Source: Thermoplasmata archaeon (GTDB lineage: Archaea; Thermoplasmatota; Thermoplasmata; SG8-5; JAGLSY01). Taken from it: a stretch of 7,263 bases of DNA. Shown one piece after another: positions 1 to 5,217 of this stretch; the stretch's first letter is position 1, and every line of letters starts with the position of its first letter. Under the pieces are notes generated by a model. It saw only the letters and a list, made by a program, of their open reading frames with translations. It was not told where the DNA came from and did no database searches. Position numbers and translations under genes: made by a program. The stretch is taken from NCBI GenBank assembly GCA_023135545.1, contig JAGLSY010000018.1, positions 1 through 7,263 on the forward strand, read 5' to 3'.

Positions 1-1026
1 CTTCACCACAACACCGATGAAACGCAGATAGTGGGCGGCCAGTCTGCCCCGGCATTCGGCGGCGGTGTTGTTCTGGAACCGGCCTACATACTTCTTGTAG
101 GAAGGGCAACCACCGAGGTTGATGGAGAGAGGCTGCCGTGCAGGTCCGTGGCATTGAAGGCAGCCAGGAGCTACCTGAAGAAGCACTGCTCTCATCTGGA
201 TGTAGATACCGATATCATGCTTGACTGTATGATAGGCAAGGGCTCGGTTGACCTGAGAGGGGTTTACGAGACAAAGAAATTCCTGGCCAATGACACCTCC
301 TTTGGAGTGGGCCACGCGCCATTCAGCGAGACAGAAACCATCGTGATGGATACCGAGCATTACATCAATGGCAGATTGAAGAAAAGTATGCCCGAAGTCG
401 GAGAAGACGTCAAGGTCATGGCAGCCAGGATAGGGGACAAGATAAACATAACGGTGGCGGCGGCAATGGTCGGCCCCGAGATACCTGACAGTGACCACTA
501 CAAGAGCGTGGTCGAGGAACTGAAGGAGAAGGTCCACAGCCATGCCCAGAGGTTCACCGAGCGCAAGTTGAAGGTTGACGTTAACACGGCAGATGATTAC
601 AAGAAGGGCATTTACTACCTGACAGTGACTGGCCTTTCAATGGAGAATGGCGATGACGGCTCTGTCGGAAGGGGAAACAGAGCCAACGGATTGATCACTC
701 CGTACAGACCGATGAGCATGGAGGCAACCTCCGGAAAGAATCCGGTTACCCATGTCGGAAAGATATACAATCTGATGTCCAATCAGATCGCACATGATGT
801 GGCAAAGATCGGAAAGGGAGACATACTGGAGTGCCATGTACGCCTCCTGTCACAGATAGGAAAGCCCATCGACCAGCCCCAGGCAGCCAGTGTAAAGGTC
901 AAGCTGGCCGACGGCGTCAAGATGAAGGATGTCCAGTCCGAAATCACGGGTGTGACAGATGATTGGCTGAAGAACCCCAAGAAGATAACCGACCTGGTCG
1001 TCAAGGGAAAGATCGGAACATTCTGA
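1..1026 (+). CDS. mat: S-adenosylmethionine synthetase, archaeal type (5' end outside the window)
   Basis: Makes S-adenosylmethionine from methionine and ATP in the cytoplasm, releasing phosphate and diphosphate. The frame is open to the first base of the window and begins with the family block LHHNTDE, so a GTG at base 31 is not the true start; by comparison with the roughly 400-residue archaeal family, about 60 N-terminal residues are missing. Visible signatures, numbered from the first codon of the window, are FGGG near 19-22, LANDTSFGVG near 95-104, NTADDY near 195-200, GDDGSVGRGNR at 217-227 and MEATSGKNPVTHVGKIYN at 240-257. These match the Methanocaldococcus-type enzyme, which differs strongly in sequence from bacterial and eukaryotic MetK. 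The C-terminus (KGKIGTF) is intact. The stop codon TGA overlaps the ATG of the next gene (TGATG), pointing to co-transcription and translational coupling. Identification is near certain. Confidence 0.96.
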   Translation, partial: LHHNTDETQIVGGQSAPAFGGGVVLEPAYILLVGRATTEVDGERLPCRSVALKAARSYLKKHCSHLDVDTDIMLDCMIGKGSVDLRGVYETKKFLANDTSFGVGHAPFSETETIVMDTEHYINGRLKKSMPEVGEDVKVMAARIGDKINITVAAAMVGPEIPDSDHYKSVVEELKEKVHSHAQRFTERKLKVDVNTADDYKKGIYYLTVTGLSMENGDDGSVGRGNRANGLITPYRPMSMEATSGKNPVTHVGKIYNLMSNQIAHDVAKIGKGDILECHVRLLSQIGKPIDQPQAASVKVKLADGVKMKDVQSEITGVTDDWLKNPKKITDLVVKGKIGTF

Positions 1027-1655
1027 TGCTGGCCATCTTTGATATCCCAAAACCGAAGAGGGGGGCGATCCCCCTTTTTCGACCTTTTCACATACTCAAG
1101 GCAATGTATATTATCAGAGCCAACGGGCCAATTGGCAGGAAGGGGTTGGCGGCCCGGCTGGACCTGGGAGAGGGAAGTTCCAGGGGCCTGATTTCCCATA
1201 TAGAGGAACTGGGCCTTGTGACACAAATGGAGGAGGGGCTAAAACTTTCCAAGAGGGGGACCAGGTATCTGAATGACATCGGTTTCCGGACACTGGCTCT
1301 TGTGGTTCATGACCTCACCGTGGACGAGCACGACTTCGCCATCAGGCTTTCGGGAATGGCCGGGCTGATCAAGGATGGAATTAGAGAAAGGGATGAGGCC
1401 ATGATGGCCGGAGCCAGCGGCGCGACCACCCTTCTCTTTCGCGGGAAAAAACTGATGCTGCCGGACCACTTCGACCTCGACAAGAAGATGCCCAAGATTG
1501 CGAGGGCGTTCAGGGAAAATTTCGAGCTGGAGGACGGGGATGCGGTCCTCATCGGAACAGGGGACAGCGAGGCAAGGGCAGAGGACGGGGCCTTCGCCGC
1601 GGCATCCGGGCTCCTGATGTTGAGGCAGGAAGAGCTGGAAACTACCGGCAAATGA
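1026..1655 (+). CDS. Winged-helix DNA-binding protein with DUF4443-like C-terminal domain
   Basis: A 209-residue probable transcription regulator. The ATG shares its A with the TGA of the S-adenosylmethionine synthetase gene; a longer version from a TTG at 963 would lie wholly inside that gene and is unlikely. Residues about 20-85 read as a winged helix-turn-helix: a helix (FHILKAMYII), a turn with GPIGRKGLAARLDLGEG, a recognition helix (SSRGLISHIEELGLV), then a wing with the basic segment LSKRGTRYL. Residues about 90-205 form an alpha/beta domain with IRERDEAMMAGASGATTLLF and ELEDGDAVLIGTGDS, which resembles the archaeal DUF4443 or DUF2111 effector domains from memory. No catalytic motif was recognised. 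The coupling suggests, by inference only, that it senses or controls S-adenosylmethionine or methionine metabolism. The winged-helix call is firm, the domain family name moderate and the regulon unknown. Confidence 0.75.
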   Translation: MLAIFDIPKPKRGAIPLFRPFHILKAMYIIRANGPIGRKGLAARLDLGEGSSRGLISHIEELGLVTQMEEGLKLSKRGTRYLNDIGFRTLALVVHDLTVDEHDFAIRLSGMAGLIKDGIRERDEAMMAGASGATTLLFRGKKLMLPDHFDLDKKMPKIARAFRENFELEDGDAVLIGTGDSEARAEDGAFAAASGLLMLRQEELETTGK

Positions 1656-1660
1656 GTGCT

Positions 1661-1681
1661 CCCCAACCCTAAAGGGTGGGG
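1661..1681 (+). terminator. GC-rich hairpin just after the regulator stop codon
   Basis: CCCCAACCC at 1661-1669 pairs with GGGTGGGG at 1674-1681 around a TAAA loop, with one unpaired A. It begins six bases after the stop of the winged-helix gene. It is placed like a terminator or a 3'-end stabiliser, but no T-run follows, and archaeal termination usually depends on T-runs, so the role is uncertain. Confidence 0.45.
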
Positions 1682-1684
1682 TAT

Positions 1685-1721
1685 CCCTCCTGGCATCTCA
1701 TTGACAGATGCCAGCAGAGGG
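1685..1721 (+). terminator. Strong 14-bp hairpin ending the mat-regulator unit
   Basis: The left arm, 1685-1698 (CCCTC followed by CTGGCATCT), pairs perfectly with AGATGCCAG at 1706-1714 and GAGGG at 1717-1721; the loop is CATTGAC and the only defect is a two-base CA bulge. Lying directly after the hairpin at 1661-1681, it would give the transcript two stacked 3'-end stem-loops. The structure is seen directly; termination, RNA processing or stabilisation are alternative inferences. Confidence 0.5.
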
Positions 1722-1848
1722 AATATGAGCCCTTATTGAATTCATCCCAAGCTGATACCAGAAGCAAACGAAGCTTTGTATCCATAAACCTAAAGATTAT
1801 GGTATTAGAGCTTGGCGATTATTCAATAATCAATTAATAGTGAAAATC

Positions 1849-1856
1849 TTTTAATA
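1849..1856 (+). promoter_or_regulatory. Probable TATA box for the DUF4430 gene
   Basis: TTTTAATA lies 58 bases before the ATG at 1914, predicting a transcript start near 1880 and a leader of about 35 bases. That leader contains the purine-rich AGGAAGGG at 1899-1906, a plausible ribosome-binding site. A second AT-rich word (TAATATAT, 1878-1885) is an alternative TATA box, but it also forms part of a small palindrome. Confidence 0.35.
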
Positions 1857-1874
1857 GCCAATGTGTATTAGGGT

Positions 1875-1887
1875 GGATAATATATCC
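1875..1887. promoter_or_regulatory. Small palindrome at the predicted transcript start, possible operator
   Basis: GGATA-ATA-TATCC is a perfect 5-bp inverted repeat with a 3-base centre. It sits about 25 bases after the probable TATA box, where a bound repressor would block initiation. A short overlapping repeat, TCCA-TCG-TGGA, follows at 1885-1895. AT-rich spacers produce such palindromes by chance, so this is tentative. Confidence 0.25.
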
Positions 1888-1913
1888 ATCGTGGATTTAG
1901 GAAGGGATGAAAA

Positions 1914-2366
1914 ATGACGGATGACGTTAAAGCAGGATTGGGGTGGAAGCCCATTGCGGTTGTGTTTATAGTGGTCAGCGCGGCACTCGGAGGCTTGCTG
2001 GCTTACGACAAGATAATGGCAGACGATATCGAATATGAAATGACAGAAGCTACCATAAAGATACTTCACGGCGGCACAGTTGCGGAGACCCAGACCTTCA
2101 CGACCGGGAACAACACCCCCCTTGGACTTCTGGAGGAGGCCGTCGGCTACGAGAACATTGACATGACCTACTATGAGGGAATGGGGTATCTGGTAAACAA
2201 GATTAACGGCGTGGGAAACGGGGCCGAGGTTGCCGGAATTGACGACACCAGCAATTACTACTGGCAGTATTATGTCAATGATGTTCTGGGCCCGGTTTCG
2301 GCAGACAGGTACGCGCTCCAGGATGGCGATGTTCTGGAATGGCGGTTCGAGGAGATGATCTGGTAG
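1914..2366 (+). CDS. Membrane-anchored DUF4430 (transcobalamin-like C-terminal) protein
   Basis: A 150-residue protein with a short polar N-terminus, one hydrophobic helix at about 12-31 (a signal anchor, no lipobox cysteine) and a compact exported domain at about 45-148. That domain has the features of the DUF4430 / transcobalamin-like C-terminal family: a strand-rich start (ATIKILHGG), TPLGLLEEAVGY near 68-79, GYLVNKINGVGN near 91-102, and the terminal block YYWQYYVNDVLGP with YALQDGDVLEWRFEE near 115-147. In known proteins this beta-grasp-like domain binds or resembles a binder of cobalamin or other small ligands. The gene overlaps or abuts an ECF S-component-like gene, so a role in presenting a micronutrient to that permease outside the membrane is a reasonable inference. 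The ligand cannot be read from sequence. The start is supported by AGGAAGGG shortly upstream. Confidence 0.85.
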   Translation: MTDDVKAGLGWKPIAVVFIVVSAALGGLLAYDKIMADDIEYEMTEATIKILHGGTVAETQTFTTGNNTPLGLLEEAVGYENIDMTYYEGMGYLVNKINGVGNGAEVAGIDDTSNYYWQYYVNDVLGPVSADRYALQDGDVLEWRFEEMIW

Positions 2367-2983
2367 ATAAATTAGAATTGAAGACAGATGCCAAGAAAAA
2401 TGAGATGGCACTGCTCTTCATAATCCTGGGGGTCGCGATAAGGCTGGTTCTGGCCGATTACCCGAATATCGAGCCGGTGCTGGCAATAGCACTGCTGGCC
2501 GGTGTAGTCCTTGGAGGAATATACGCCCTGCTGGTTCCCCTGAGCATAATGGCTCTCTCGGACTGGGCCATTTATGCGATTGGGAATGATAATTATTTCG
2601 GACTCCAGTTTATCATCGGATTGTCGTTCTTCACATGGTCTGGTATGATGCTGGCCGGGATGGTGGGAATCAAGATGAGGCCCCGCTTCGCCTACAGGAT
2701 GAAGACCGTGGCGGTGTTCACCGGCGTGGGGATCCTGATGACGTTGGCCTTCGATGCCTGGACTATGCTGGGCTGGTATCTTCTGTACAACGCGCCCATC
2801 GAGGTTGTTCTCGCGGGCCAGGTGCCCTTCACGATACGCCATCTCTTCAGCACCCTGATCTTTGTGCCCTTGCTGACCACCATGTACATCTACATCCACG
2901 AATACGATATACCCAGCCTCTTCAGCTGGTGGAAGAGGGATGACATGCCGGACGACAAGCAGGATGATGCGGCCAGGACTTGA
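2339..2983 (+). CDS. ECF-transporter S-component-like membrane protein
   Basis: A 214-residue integral membrane protein with about six hydrophobic segments (roughly 23-40, 46-58, 60-80, 88-112, 121-150 and 166-187) and a charged C-terminal tail. The stretch with RLVLADYPNIEPVLAIAL, then LLVPLSIMALSDW, resembles the DUF6580 / ECF substrate-binding component group. Such S components bind a vitamin or metal and work with a shared energising module (EcfA ATPases and EcfT), neither of which is in this window. The start is uncertain: ATG 2339 overlaps the DUF4430 gene by 28 bases; TTG 2378 or ATG 2405 would remove up to 22 polar residues without losing the first helix. GGAGATGAT at 2351-2359 is a ribosome-site-like word, but is about 18 bases from the TTG. 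Pairing with DUF4430 favours vitamin (possibly corrinoid) uptake; the substrate is not proven. Confidence 0.75.
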   Translation: MAVRGDDLVDKLELKTDAKKNEMALLFIILGVAIRLVLADYPNIEPVLAIALLAGVVLGGIYALLVPLSIMALSDWAIYAIGNDNYFGLQFIIGLSFFTWSGMMLAGMVGIKMRPRFAYRMKTVAVFTGVGILMTLAFDAWTMLGWYLLYNAPIEVVLAGQVPFTIRHLFSTLIFVPLLTTMYIYIHEYDIPSLFSWWKRDDMPDDKQDDAART

Positions 2984-3038
2984 TGAGGCCTTATTAAACT
3001 CAATAAATGGGAATGCCCGCGGATTTCCCGCCATGTCC

Positions 3039-3046
3039 TTAAATAG
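3039..3046 (+). promoter_or_regulatory. TATA box for the 47-residue membrane peptide
   Basis: TTAAATAG closely fits the archaeal TATA consensus. Its centre is about 35 bases before the ATG at 3077, so the transcript should start near 3066-3070 with a leader of ten bases or fewer. It shows that the small ORF is probably transcribed independently of the S-component gene, which ends at 2983. Confidence 0.5.
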
Positions 3047-3076
3047 AGAAAAGGCAATAATGAATCGTGGGTGAAT

Positions 3077-3220
3077 ATGACTCCTTTCAACAAGAAATTG
3101 ATTGCATTTTTCTGGATTACCGCAATACTGGCCACATACTTTTATCATTTCTGGCTGGCCCTGGGCTTTGCCATAACCGGCACAGCGATACTGTGGTTCA
3201 CGGACCCGGAAAACCAATGA
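3077..3220 (+). CDS. Small 47-residue two-helix membrane peptide
   Basis: An ORF reading MTPFNKKLIAFFWITAI at its start and ending FTDPENQ. It has two hydrophobic segments, about residues 8-22 and 25-41, joined by an aromatic/His turn (YFYHFW), with Lys-Lys at the N-side and acidic residues at the end. An in-frame GTG at 3071 would add two residues; GGGTGA at 3069-3074 looks like a ribosome site but is very close to the ATG. Support for a real gene comes from a good TATA box upstream (3039-3046), a nine-T run starting right after the stop codon, and composition of a membrane protein. The family is not recognised. It could be an accessory subunit of the adjacent transporter or an unrelated membrane peptide. 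Confidence 0.6.
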   Translation: MTPFNKKLIAFFWITAILATYFYHFWLALGFAITGTAILWFTDPENQ

Positions 3221-3237
3221 TTTTTTTTTCTATTTTT
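3221..3237 (+). terminator. Oligo-T terminator after the small membrane peptide
   Basis: Nine consecutive T residues (3221-3229) start immediately after the TGA, followed by C, TA and a second five-T run (3233-3237). T-rich tracts without a hairpin are the classical intrinsic termination signal of archaeal RNA polymerase. It separates the small peptide from the AsnC-domain gene. Confidence 0.65.
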
Positions 3238-3245
3238 AACCCAGG

Positions 3246-3302
3246 TATAAAACAACCAGCAAAAGCGATGAGCCAGACATTAGGCGACAACAACATTTTT
3301 AT
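3246..3302 (+). promoter_or_regulatory. Two candidate TATA boxes for the AsnC-domain gene
   Basis: TATAAAA at 3246-3252 is the better match and would give a leader of roughly 50 bases. TTTTTATC at 3295-3302 lies about 28 bases before the ATG at 3327 and would give a leaderless message. No convincing ribosome-binding site precedes the ATG, which slightly favours the second. Confidence 0.4.
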
Positions 3303-3326
3303 CCTCATGCCGCTATATCGGACTAC

Positions 3327-3545
3327 ATGAAAGTTTATCTTAAGCTGTTCATCAACAGCGAGGGTGCGTCGGTCCTTGACATCATCAAGATAGCCGAGGA
3401 GATGGGCTTTGCACCATATGTGGGCGACTATGATTTTGTTATGGAATTTGAGACCCCGGAAGAGTATGGCCAGATACTGCAAAATCTCCATTCAATGCTG
3501 AAAGGCACAAAGGTCATGTACACTGTGTCCACAAAAAGGGAATAG
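3327..3545 (+). CDS. Stand-alone Lrp/AsnC effector-domain (RAM) protein
   Basis: A 72-residue protein that looks like the ligand-binding half of Lrp/AsnC regulators without the DNA-binding half. It begins with a beta strand (KVYLKLFI), then a helix (SVLDIIKIAEEMG), then the typical centre VGDYDFVMEFETPEEYGQIL, a helix with LHSMLKG, and a last strand (VMYTVSTK). The GDYDF-type turn and ferredoxin-like beta-alpha-beta-beta-alpha-beta order are the family signs. Stand-alone domains of this kind assemble into dimers or rings that bind amino acids and can modulate full-length Lrp proteins; no partner is in the window. It has its own promoter candidates and is followed by a convergent spacer. The fold assignment is moderately secure; the ligand is unknown. 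Confidence 0.62.
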   Translation: MKVYLKLFINSEGASVLDIIKIAEEMGFAPYVGDYDFVMEFETPEEYGQILQNLHSMLKGTKVMYTVSTKRE

Positions 3546-3548
3546 TAC

Positions 3549-3622
3549 GAGTTCATGGAGTTCGTATTGTTGAAACATGTACCCTTGAGTTTGTAGAGTT
3601 CGTGGAGTTTATAGAGTTCATT
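3549..3622. repeat. 9-bp minisatellite, consensus GAGTTYRTR
   Basis: Six copies of a nine-base unit lie in the convergent spacer: two contiguous copies at 3549-3566 and four contiguous copies at 3587-3622 (last base of the final copy degenerate), separated by 20 unrelated bases. Variation is confined mainly to the pyrimidine and purine positions. On the plus strand the units would read E-F-V/I/M, and on the minus strand alternate E-L-Y and K-L-H/K, but neither reading belongs to a supported gene. The function is unknown; slippage-derived repeat or a protein/RNA-binding array are both possible. Confidence 0.7.
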
Positions 3623-3678
3623 CTTCACCTGCCAGAGAGGAAGCCAATATCAGCCAGCGGGGGTCCCAGTATTCCCCA

Positions 3679-3704
3679 ACATGGGTCACAACATTACCCA
3701 GTGT
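3679..3704. other. Weak hairpin in the convergent spacer
   Basis: ACATGGGT (3679-3686) pairs with ACCCA (3696-3700) and, after one bulged G, TGT (3702-3704), around a nine-base loop. It lies between the stop codons of the AsnC-domain gene and the Nudix gene and could help end either transcript. Nothing else coding is seen in 3546-3750; the part after the hairpin is G-rich. Confidence 0.3.
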
Positions 3705-3750
3705 GGCGGGGGGAGGAAGGAGGGCGTAGCCAACACCCCAGGCGGAATTT

Positions 3751-4155
3751 TCAATCGGTCAGTCTCATTATGAAGTCATGTATTATCTCGGAATGGTCAA
3801 ATGCCAGTTCCGGCAAATTAGCCAAATCGAATAATTTCACCTCGGCGGCATCGTCCCCGGCAGATAACTGGCCCCCGATCTTTTCAAGATAAAACACTAC
3901 AGAAATAGTATGGCCTCTGGGGTCCCGGTCAGGTGCCGAATAGACTCCCAGGAAATCACTTACCTCGGCATTGAGGCCAGTCTCCTCCTTGACCTCCCGT
4001 TCGACGGCCTCCTCCACCCTCTCGCCGTATTCGACGAAACCACCTGGGAGCGCGTACTGGCCCTTGAAGGGGTCCTTGCCACGTTTTATAAGAACGAGCT
4101 TGCCGTCAATGAGGATGATGGCATCGACGGTCAATGATGGTTTTTTGTATTCCAT
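3751..4155 (-). CDS. Nudix hydrolase, probable ADP-ribose pyrophosphatase
   Basis: A 134-residue protein that hydrolyses a nucleoside diphosphate linked to another group, most likely ADP-ribose to AMP and ribose 5-phosphate. The complete Nudix box is seen at residues 39-61: G, five residues, E45, seven residues, then REVKEETGL, with the glutamates that bind Mg2+. A strand with LPGGFVEYGE precedes it. After the box, YSAPDRDPRGHTISVVF (72-88) resembles archaeal ADP-ribose pyrophosphatases of the Methanocaldococcus type. The start at 4155 is chosen over an upstream one at 4299 because the extra 48 residues would overlap the rubredoxin gene in another frame and lack family similarity, and because GGGATGAT lies a few bases before this ATG. 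It is ten bases downstream of the rubredoxin stop, hence co-transcribed. The exact substrate is inferred. Confidence 0.88.
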   Translation of the reverse strand: MEYKKPSLTVDAIILIDGKLVLIKRGKDPFKGQYALPGGFVEYGERVEEAVEREVKEETGLNAEVSDFLGVYSAPDRDPRGHTISVVFYLEKIGGQLSAGDDAAEVKLFDLANLPELAFDHSEIIHDFIMRLTD

Positions 4156-4165
4156 AAAATCATCC

Positions 4166-4324
4166 CTAGATTGCCTCAAACCACTTCTTCGCGGCCCCGC
4201 ATTTCGGGCATCTGAATTCGGGATCGACTTCGTCCCAGGGCGTACCAGGCTCCACATCTTGAGAAGGGGTGCCGGCCTCGGGGTCGTAGATCCAGCCACA
4301 GATGGTACATTTCATCTTCTGCAT
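4166..4324 (-). CDS. Rubredoxin
   Basis: A 52-residue electron carrier holding one iron atom on four cysteines. The ligands are in two knuckles: C6-T-I-C9-G and C39-P-K-C42-G. Other hallmarks are WIYDPEAG after the first pair, PGTPWDEV in the middle and the terminal FEAI. The ATG at 4324 is preferred over the ATG at 4315 because GAGGTTG (4334-4328 on the minus strand) is correctly spaced before it and because 52 residues is the usual family length; a longer form from 4390 would add unrelated residues. It is a soluble cytoplasmic carrier that donates electrons to partners such as rubrerythrin, superoxide reductase or flavodiiron proteins, none of which is in the window. Its downstream neighbour is the Nudix gene, ten bases away, but a functional link between them is not evident. 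Confidence 0.95.
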   Translation of the reverse strand: MQKMKCTICGWIYDPEAGTPSQDVEPGTPWDEVDPEFRCPKCGAAKKWFEAI

Positions 4325-4354
4325 TCTCAACCTCGTGGGTGGATTGGAATGACG

Positions 4355-4362
4355 ATAAATAA
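4355..4362 (-). promoter_or_regulatory. Possible TATA box for the rubredoxin-Nudix unit
   Basis: On the minus strand this reads TTATTTAT, about 35 bases before the rubredoxin ATG, giving a leader of ten bases or so starting at its GAGGT ribosome site. A T-rich word slightly further upstream (TTTTTAC near 4371-4377) is an alternative that would give a longer leader. Confidence 0.3.
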
Positions 4363-4413
4363 TGGTTAGGGTAAAAACAATTAGCACCAATCAGCACACC
4401 ATGCAATAGTTGG

Positions 4414-4462
4414 CCACTCCGAGCAGGCCTATGGGGGACGGGATAGGCCAGCGGAGGAGTGG
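4414..4462. other. Nested inverted repeat between divergent promoters
   Basis: CCACTCC (4414-4420) pairs perfectly with GGAGTGG (4456-4462), and inside it GGCCTAT (4426-4432) pairs perfectly with ATAGGCC (4443-4449). The two 7-bp stems are separated by an internal loop (GAGCA on one side, AGCGGA on the other) and capped by GGGGGACGGG. It lies upstream of both the rubredoxin unit and the exporter gene, outside their predicted transcripts. It may be a small structured RNA or a protein-binding site. The rest of the divergent spacer, 4325-4568, shows a G-rich patch and C/A-rich sequence but no gene. Confidence 0.5.
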
Positions 4463-4540
4463 GGTGGGGGGAGAAAGAACTGGATGGGGCGGGCCATAAA
4501 CCCCAAACCAACCATAATAACCATCCCAATTCCCAAAACC

Positions 4541-4548
4541 TTAATATC
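4541..4548 (+). promoter_or_regulatory. TATA box for the LysE-family gene, probably leaderless
   Basis: TTAATATC, preceded by purine/CC bases that suit a BRE element, is centred about 25 bases before the ATG at 4569. Transcription would start at or next to the start codon. No ribosome-binding site precedes the ATG, in keeping with a leaderless message. Confidence 0.45.
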
Positions 4549-4568
4549 CAAATAGCAATCAGCCAGAC

Positions 4569-5186
4569 ATGGACTACTCTGCCTTTGGCCTATTCATACT
4601 CATGGTGGGTTTCATCTCCCTCTCGGGGGTGATGATGCCGGGGCCAGTCATGGTCGCCGCGATAGCCAAAGGTTCGGAGAACAAGCATGCCGGACTGTGG
4701 ATAGCCCTCGGACACCTGATGGTGGAGATACCTCTTATCACATTCATCGCAATGGGCTTTTATTATGTCTTCACAGACGACTGGGTGCAGGGAATTATCG
4801 GTATTGGCGGAGGTGCATTGCTCCTGTACATGGGCATCCAGATGATATGGATGAGGGAAGATAAGGAAGTTGTGGAAAAATCCTTCCCTGGCCATCCGAT
4901 CATGGCGGGCATAGTGACGACAATCAGCAATCCATATTTCATTCTCTGGTGGGCGACGATTGGCGCGACCCTGATAATCGGAGCATTGGAGTTCGGAATA
5001 ATCGGGATACTGGCCTTCATAATAGTACACGAATTCTGCGATGTGGCCTGGGTCGAGTTCATCACCTATTCGGTGAACAAATCAAAAGACCTCTGGACCG
5101 ACAAAAGCCATGCCATGATATTCGGGGTATGCGGATTGGTCCTAGTATTTTTTGGAATATATTTCATACTGGCCTTTATGTTGTAG
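4569..5186 (+). CDS. LysE/RhtB-family amino-acid exporter
   Basis: A 205-residue inner-membrane protein with six hydrophobic helices at about 5-27, 41-67, 73-94, 112-137, 141-168 and 181-203. The family signature SGVMMPGPVMVAAIAKG lies at 19-35, followed by the conserved GLWIALGHLMVE (42-53). NPYFILWW at 121-128 at the start of helix four is also characteristic. A charged loop (MREDKEVVEKSF) separates helices three and four. Members of the LysE/RhtB group export basic or neutral amino acids or related small compounds using the ion gradient; the substrate cannot be deduced here. It is monocistronic, with its own TATA box, and converges on the LsrF-like gene 28 bases away. Length and topology are complete. 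Confidence 0.88.
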   Translation: MDYSAFGLFILMVGFISLSGVMMPGPVMVAAIAKGSENKHAGLWIALGHLMVEIPLITFIAMGFYYVFTDDWVQGIIGIGGGALLLYMGIQMIWMREDKEVVEKSFPGHPIMAGIVTTISNPYFILWWATIGATLIIGALEFGIIGILAFIIVHEFCDVAWVEFITYSVNKSKDLWTDKSHAMIFGVCGLVLVFFGIYFILAFML

Positions 5187-5188
5187 GA

Positions 5189-5217
5189 TAGGCCAATACC
5201 GAATTATTGCTGGCCTA
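5189..5217. terminator. Shared hairpin between convergent genes
   Basis: TAGGCCA (5189-5195) is the exact reverse complement of TGGCCTA (5211-5217), with a 15-base AT-rich loop. The structure starts two bases after the exporter stop codon and its right arm includes the stop codon of the LsrF-like gene, so it sits where a bidirectional terminator would. There is no long T-run on either strand. Confidence 0.45.

Noticed and set aside
963..1025. In-frame 5' extension of the winged-helix gene from a TTG at 963
   Set aside because: It lies entirely inside the S-adenosylmethionine synthetase gene in another frame, and the ATG at 1026 overlapping the stop codon is the better start.
2372..3217. Long minus-strand reading frame of 281 codons
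   Set aside because: It lies antisense to the S-component gene and the small peptide, is rich in His, Gln, Arg and Gly, has no recognisable domain, and the plus-strand frames have clear membrane-protein composition.
3549..3622. CRISPR array
   Set aside because: Units are only nine bases and contiguous, with no spacers of regular length and no cas genes.
3602..3892. Plus-strand frame beginning in the minisatellite
   Set aside because: It starts in the 9-bp repeat and runs antisense through the Nudix gene end; no family resemblance.
4156..4299. Upstream start at 4299 for the Nudix protein
   Set aside because: The 48 added residues overlap the rubredoxin gene and lack family similarity; the ATG at 4155 has a suitable ribosome site.
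3971..4369. Plus-strand frame of 132 codons across the Nudix and rubredoxin genes
   Set aside because: Antisense shadow of two well-supported genes.
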